10,121 nucleotides of DNA from positions 1-10,121 of the forward strand of contig JAOZKS010000070.1 in NCBI GenBank assembly GCA_029935255.1. The letters are read 5' to 3'. Shown piece after piece: positions 7,801-10,121 of this stretch (position 1 is its first letter; each line of letters opens with the position of its first letter). Source of the stretch: Pontiella sp. (lineage in GTDB: Bacteria > Verrucomicrobiota > Kiritimatiellia > Kiritimatiellales > Pontiellaceae). The translations under genes and the position numbers were made by a program. The notes under the pieces were generated by a model. The model saw nothing but the letters and a program-made list of their open reading frames with translations. It searched no databases and was not told where the DNA came from.

Positions 7801-8555
7801 GCGAACTCCTCGACCCCGTATCCAACCAGACCTACGATGTGAGCGCCGACTTCGATAGTACGCTCTACATCGTCCGCGCCGTCTCCACCCACACAACCAA
7901 CCTGCGGGTTCGGTGGTTCAACGGCGGAAGTTTCATTTCCGAACAGACCAACTCCACGTTGCGGGTCGATGCCATAAAACCCGCCGGTGCCACCACCATG
8001 CGTGTTGATCTTAGCGGAGAGACGTTCGACCAGATCTCCGTCGTGCTCGACGGCAAACTCGAAACCTTCAGCAACGCCGGCTTCGAACTCGGCAACCTGA
8101 CGGACTGGACAAAATATACGCAGACCGGTATCACCGCCGCAAACGCGGCCGACAGCCGCCTCGAAGGCTCCCGCGCGCTAGAACTGAAAGCAACCGCCGG
8201 GACGGTCAACGGAAAATATGGCCAAGTCTACCACGAGTACGACATTTCGGCCGACCCCACCAACACGCACTATGTTCTGGAATTCGACGTGCTCACCGAA
8301 AACCTCGAAGGCTCCAGCCTGCGCTGCTTCACCCAGGTCTACAGCTCCAGCAACACCGTCCTGCGCACCGAATACTTCGACACCTACGAACATGCCAACT
8401 CCCAAACCATGCTTAGCGCCGGCTTCCGCAAGCGCGATGCCGACCACACCAAATTCCGTTTCTACATCCGCCTGCGCCACGACGACGCCTCCGCCGTCAC
8501 CGCCGACGAGCGCGTATTGGTCGACCACCTGCGCTTGCTGAAAATGAAGCCATAA
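4884..8555 (+). CDS. Large secreted modular protein, putative carbohydrate-active enzyme
   Basis: A 1223-residue secreted protein. Residues 1-17 are a Sec signal peptide (MKKLIITGLL..., likely cleaved at AWA). A short N-terminal region ends in RFYKASS. Residues about 100-273 begin NLLLNGDFETG and end YFDNAYVGLV, the frame of a CBM4/9-like jelly-roll. Residues about 275-525 contain repeated strands with YxxxxxxI and LFISTPDSV-type blades, resembling a beta-propeller. Residues about 529-960 are helix-rich. They carry GHWYHWYNPNTG (625-636), PYQEIHLASELMAATEP with Glu713, LTAFSAGSTPSGY (802-814) and PGTV (823-826), in the order seen in glucoamylase-like PF10091 proteins (GH144 and relatives, alpha/alpha barrel). 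Residues about 1062-1223 are a second jelly-roll (FSNAGFELGNLTDW). I infer glycan binding plus possible backbone cleavage. The family link is distant and the catalytic residues are not confirmed. Translated just downstream of the sulfatase. Confidence 0.9.
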   Translation: MKKLIITGLLCGASAWATTPVPFSSHEFATTSTGVLATLEFDSDANRLYSVFRNENLLSNEWNAVTSDLPGTGSPIVQYDLTPLAMLHRFYKASSIAAPPANLLLNGDFETGTPTSGGTATFDAPPWQRYVNLENYNSWLTDDTFDPIIGTDNQALEFRWGVTTIYQDFTAIADRNYLFSCDSLQSSGNTKHIPTMQVEWYDAASTVIGSTINLDSIAPAGTGTNVGVWISMQGQAIAPAGAVAGRLVLTLKTESTGTRKNCYFDNAYVGLVPLGAAVVSTDWTSFGNASLAAAAQYAGLYAVANDTIEINRIDESIVDTVSVGAINGLAFTASGRQLFISTPDSVKAYNVGTGQLRNFIDGLSLGTEKTGIAHFKGELFVGTASGDILRYDAKLDAAAGTYSNTIHIGEPVCGMAVDIQDEMLYIASPSNLYSFNPSNSVLTQIATASNLVDITFGRTYGANGHGGLILLQDHGNERVLSLVSTAALQAGGSVVPEPYLETRNAIPSISATACGRILAAGTTPQILSDASDTRMDFMEWVADEFQQNVLLVKALCWQDGGLTGMVHNSAARLGGNRRTSASPDAAYWVVCQLLMSDEINGDPEAQGIVREIVKRYATLKVSTDGHWYHWYNPNTGLSNDIKTSIYSTMKGVHLAIRAKAYYPNDPEIVAAANTIIGRLRNQRDYIREFGKLASPADDLGPLIDANTAAPYQEIHLASELMAATEPMAENAYLDYWRYRENHTINYTLPDEPIVRNNTRGFWRMYDQSTIQFCRDDPEWTQEFRNFYALFAGWTDDHAPEHLTAFSAGSTPSGYSGDNYTYHPGTVNSFGTVIGFGLQGDTVPVVGAYFAYRNGRRQAMQGSSNYAGANLLTRISYDDPSWLMYSISPTDHQYAGYALGEILAPGSIDRAIALHTYLEPQFDGTTLRFSRTVKRHVRGTTDGTNWDSLGFHDSPYTPPAGLAYTNYMVTGAEGELLDPVSNQTYDVSADFDSTLYIVRAVSTHTTNLRVRWFNGGSFISEQTNSTLRVDAIKPAGATTMRVDLSGETFDQISVVLDGKLETFSNAGFELGNLTDWTKYTQTGITAANAADSRLEGSRALELKATAGTVNGKYGQVYHEYDISADPTNTHYVLEFDVLTENLEGSSLRCFTQVYSSSNTVLRTEYFDTYEHANSQTMLSAGFRKRDADHTKFRFYIRLRHDDASAVTADERVLVDHLRLLKMKP

Positions 8556-8675
8556 ACAATCCTTCCTTTTTTTAAATTGAATTAATTCGTCGAGTGCTGT
8601 CAGAAAAACAATCCCCCATACGGCTTGATGGGTGAGAAATGAACGATACGAATCAACCTGAGTAAAAGGAACCAT
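8556..8675. other. Intergenic gap, possible internal promoter region
   Basis: A 120-base gap. It opens with a T-run (8567-8573) that has no clear stem before it, then an AT-rich 10-base palindrome GAATTAATTC (8579-8588). A weak promoter-like pair lies further on: TTGATG at 8625-8630 and TACGAA at 8647-8652, 16 bases apart. AAGGA at 8666-8670 serves the next gene. Whether the serine hydrolase gene is read from here or from the upstream operon cannot be decided. Confidence 0.3.
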
Positions 8676-9854
8676 ATGAAAACCCCATCTAAAGCCCTTC
8701 TCGCACTAACCTTCATGCTCGGCCTGCACGCACAGGCCGAGGAAAGCAACGGTCTTGCCCCCGAAGTAACCGACCTTAATGCCGCTGATGTATCCTATGC
8801 CCTTGAAAAAAAGATCCCCGATCTGGAGACGCCGTTTATCGACACGGCTCCGCAGGATCTGAAGGACGGCATTCCCGTCGGGAAACTTGGGACCAATGGA
8901 GGGAACAAAGAACTGATCCTGCAATTTGCGCAGGAGATCACAGACGGTCAGCACGGCGAAGTCGATAGCCTGCTGATCGCGCACAATGGCAAACTCCTGT
9001 TCGAATCCTACTATCGCCGCGGTCGCGCCAACTATCCGCACTACCAGATGTCCATCACCAAATCCTACACCGCCATGGCCCTCGGCCGCGCCATCCAGCT
9101 CGGCTATTTGAGCATGGCCGACCTCGAGCAACCGATGGTGAGTTTTCTCAAAGACCTCAACCCGAGCAAACTCGTTCCGGGGGCAACCAAAATCACCTTG
9201 GCCGAAGCCATGAATATGGGCTCCGGAATCCGCATCGATAAAGACAAGGCCAAGGAGCTGATGCAGCATCCGGACAACCTAAAGGGCCAAGGCCAGATCC
9301 AGGCCTACCTCGAAAATAGCGCGCCCATTCCAGATGCTCCCCGCGACTTCAAATACCAAGGTGCCGACCCCTCCATCACCATGCAGGTCTTAGAAACCGT
9401 CGTTCCTGGCTCAGCCGAAGAATTCATCAAGACGGAAGTCCTCGGGAAAATGGGCATCACCAACTATGGCTGGCAAAATGATGTCAGCGGATTGCCCAAG
9501 TCGGCCGCCGGTTCCAGCATGCGTTCGCGCGATATGCTCAAATGGGGTCTGCTGGTGATGAATGAAGGTGAATGGGAAGGCGAACAGTTGATTCCTGCAA
9601 AATTTGTTGAGCAGGCCACGGGGCGCATTCATACCAATCCGCAAGGCACTTCGTATGGCTATTTCTGGTGGCGGGCAGATGTGAAGATCGGCGATACCTC
9701 CTACGACTGCAAATCCGGTCGCGGTGCCGGCGGCCAATTCATCCTCATGTTGCCCGAGTTGGATCTGATCGCCGTCATCACCTCCCACAACAAAGGGATG
9801 GGGAAAATGCTCACCGAGGCCCCCCTGCAAATCCTCCCCGCTTTTATTAACTAG
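8676..9854 (+). CDS. Secreted beta-lactamase-family serine hydrolase, 6-aminohexanoate-dimer-hydrolase-like
   Basis: A 392-residue protein, a normal length for this family. The ATG at 8676 has AAGGA 5 bases upstream. The signal peptide is residues 1-21 (cleavage at AQA). The nucleophile motif is SITK (Ser126, Lys129). Tyr227 lies in FKYQGADPSITMQVLE, where the second conserved tyrosine of the fold is expected; the class C YxN triad is not kept (YQG instead), as in NylB-type members. SSMRSRDMLKWGLLVMNEGEW, the YGYFWW segment and GAGGQFILMLPE (from Gly350) follow the NylB/COG1680 layout. Likely acts outside the cytoplasm as an esterase, amidase or transpeptidase-like hydrolase. In this locus it may remove an ester or amide group from the glycan, but antibiotic or cell-wall roles remain possible. 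It follows the modular gene after 120 bases. Confidence 0.88.
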   Translation: MKTPSKALLALTFMLGLHAQAEESNGLAPEVTDLNAADVSYALEKKIPDLETPFIDTAPQDLKDGIPVGKLGTNGGNKELILQFAQEITDGQHGEVDSLLIAHNGKLLFESYYRRGRANYPHYQMSITKSYTAMALGRAIQLGYLSMADLEQPMVSFLKDLNPSKLVPGATKITLAEAMNMGSGIRIDKDKAKELMQHPDNLKGQGQIQAYLENSAPIPDAPRDFKYQGADPSITMQVLETVVPGSAEEFIKTEVLGKMGITNYGWQNDVSGLPKSAAGSSMRSRDMLKWGLLVMNEGEWEGEQLIPAKFVEQATGRIHTNPQGTSYGYFWWRADVKIGDTSYDCKSGRGAGGQFILMLPELDLIAVITSHNKGMGKMLTEAPLQILPAFIN

Positions 9855-9874
9855 CGCTTTCCAAAGACGGATGA

Positions 9875-9905
9875 TGCAGGGGCGGTCCCTGCAATTTCTT
9901 TCTTC
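9875..9905 (+). terminator. Rho-independent terminator-like hairpin
   Basis: TGCAGGG (9875-9881) pairs perfectly with CCCTGCA (9887-9893) around a 5-base loop. A T-rich stretch broken by C follows (9895-9905). It lies 20 bases after the serine hydrolase stop, so it probably ends the rightward transcript. Confidence 0.6.
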
Positions 9906-9907
9906 GC

Positions 9908-9936
9908 CCGTGTCCACTATCGGAATCGGCACACGG
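9908..9936. promoter_or_regulatory. Dyad symmetry upstream of the right-edge gene
   Basis: CCGTGT (9908-9913) is mirrored by ACACGG (9931-9936) with a 17-base gap. It lies between the terminator-like hairpin and the right-edge gene. It could be a leader hairpin or a protein-binding dyad; six-base arms at this spacing can also occur by chance. Confidence 0.2.
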
Positions 9937-9984
9937 CTGATGGTGTCTGAGACATAAAGATATCAATTAGCAAATGGAGAACGC

Positions 9985-10121
9985 ATGAAAAAAACAGTCA
10001 GCCTATTTATCATCGGAATGCTTTCAACTGCGGCCAACGCGACCGTCATTACCTACGACTTCAACACCGGATTGGACGATTCAACCTCCGGCAGCGACCT
10101 AACCGCCGGAACGCTTGCGTA
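9985..10121 (+). CDS. Start of a secreted protein paralogous to the left-edge fusion, truncated by window
   Basis: Only 45 complete codons are visible. The ATG at 9985 has TGGAGA 4 bases upstream. Residues 1-19 are a Sec signal peptide (MKKTVSLFIIG..., likely cleaved at ANA). The mature start ATVITYDFNTGLDDSTSGSD closely resembles ATVTYDFNSGLSGATDGS of the gene at 1879. Both proteins therefore begin with the same unassigned secreted module, and this gene may also continue into Ig-like repeats and an enzyme domain, though none of that is visible. The terminator-like hairpin just upstream suggests its own promoter. Confidence 0.8.
   Translation, partial: MKKTVSLFIIGMLSTAANATVITYDFNTGLDDSTSGSDLTAGTLA

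Noticed and set aside
8615..8632. CCCAT/ATGGG inverted repeat as a terminator
   Set aside because: The stem is only 5 pairs, the loop 8 bases, and no T-run follows.

Overview
The window looks like a polysaccharide-utilisation locus from a sulfatase-rich marine bacterium of the Planctomycetes-Verrucomicrobia-Chlamydiae group. A Kiritimatiellota (Pontiella-like) genome is the best fit. This is an inference from gene content: three formylglycine-type sulfatases in 5 kb, large secreted modular proteins with jelly-roll-like and Ig/cadherin-like repeats, Tat-like and Sec signal peptides, and no SusC/SusD pair. No RNA gene, CRISPR array or insertion sequence was seen, and every stretch between genes is under about 130 bases.

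Left half (1-3384, minus strand): a two-gene operon read leftwards from a divergent promoter region. The first gene (3384 to 1876) is a Tat-type sulfatase resembling heparan N-sulfatase (sulfamidase). Its stop overlaps the start of the second gene as ATGA. The second gene (1879, running off the left edge) is a secreted fusion: an N-terminal module, two cadherin/Big-type repeats, then a sulfatase domain.

Centre (3385-3490): a 106-base divergent control region. It carries a TTGACA box for the minus operon and a 16-base palindrome with a central CG that fills the -35/-10 spacer, the layout of a LacI-family operator.

Right half (3491-10121, plus strand): a second Tat-type sulfatase is followed after 16 bases by a 1223-residue secreted modular protein. 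That protein has a jelly-roll module, a propeller-like region, an alpha/alpha-barrel-like domain with distant similarity to the glucoamylase-like/GH144 group, and a C-terminal jelly-roll module. After 120 bases comes a secreted serine hydrolase of the beta-lactamase/6-aminohexanoate-dimer-hydrolase type. A terminator-like hairpin follows, then the start of a gene whose N-terminus is paralogous to the left-edge fusion.

Taken together, the products look like an exported toolkit: sulfatases remove sulfate esters or N-sulfate from a glycan, the large protein binds and perhaps cuts the backbone, and the serine hydrolase may remove an ester or amide substituent. The substrate cannot be read from the sequence.
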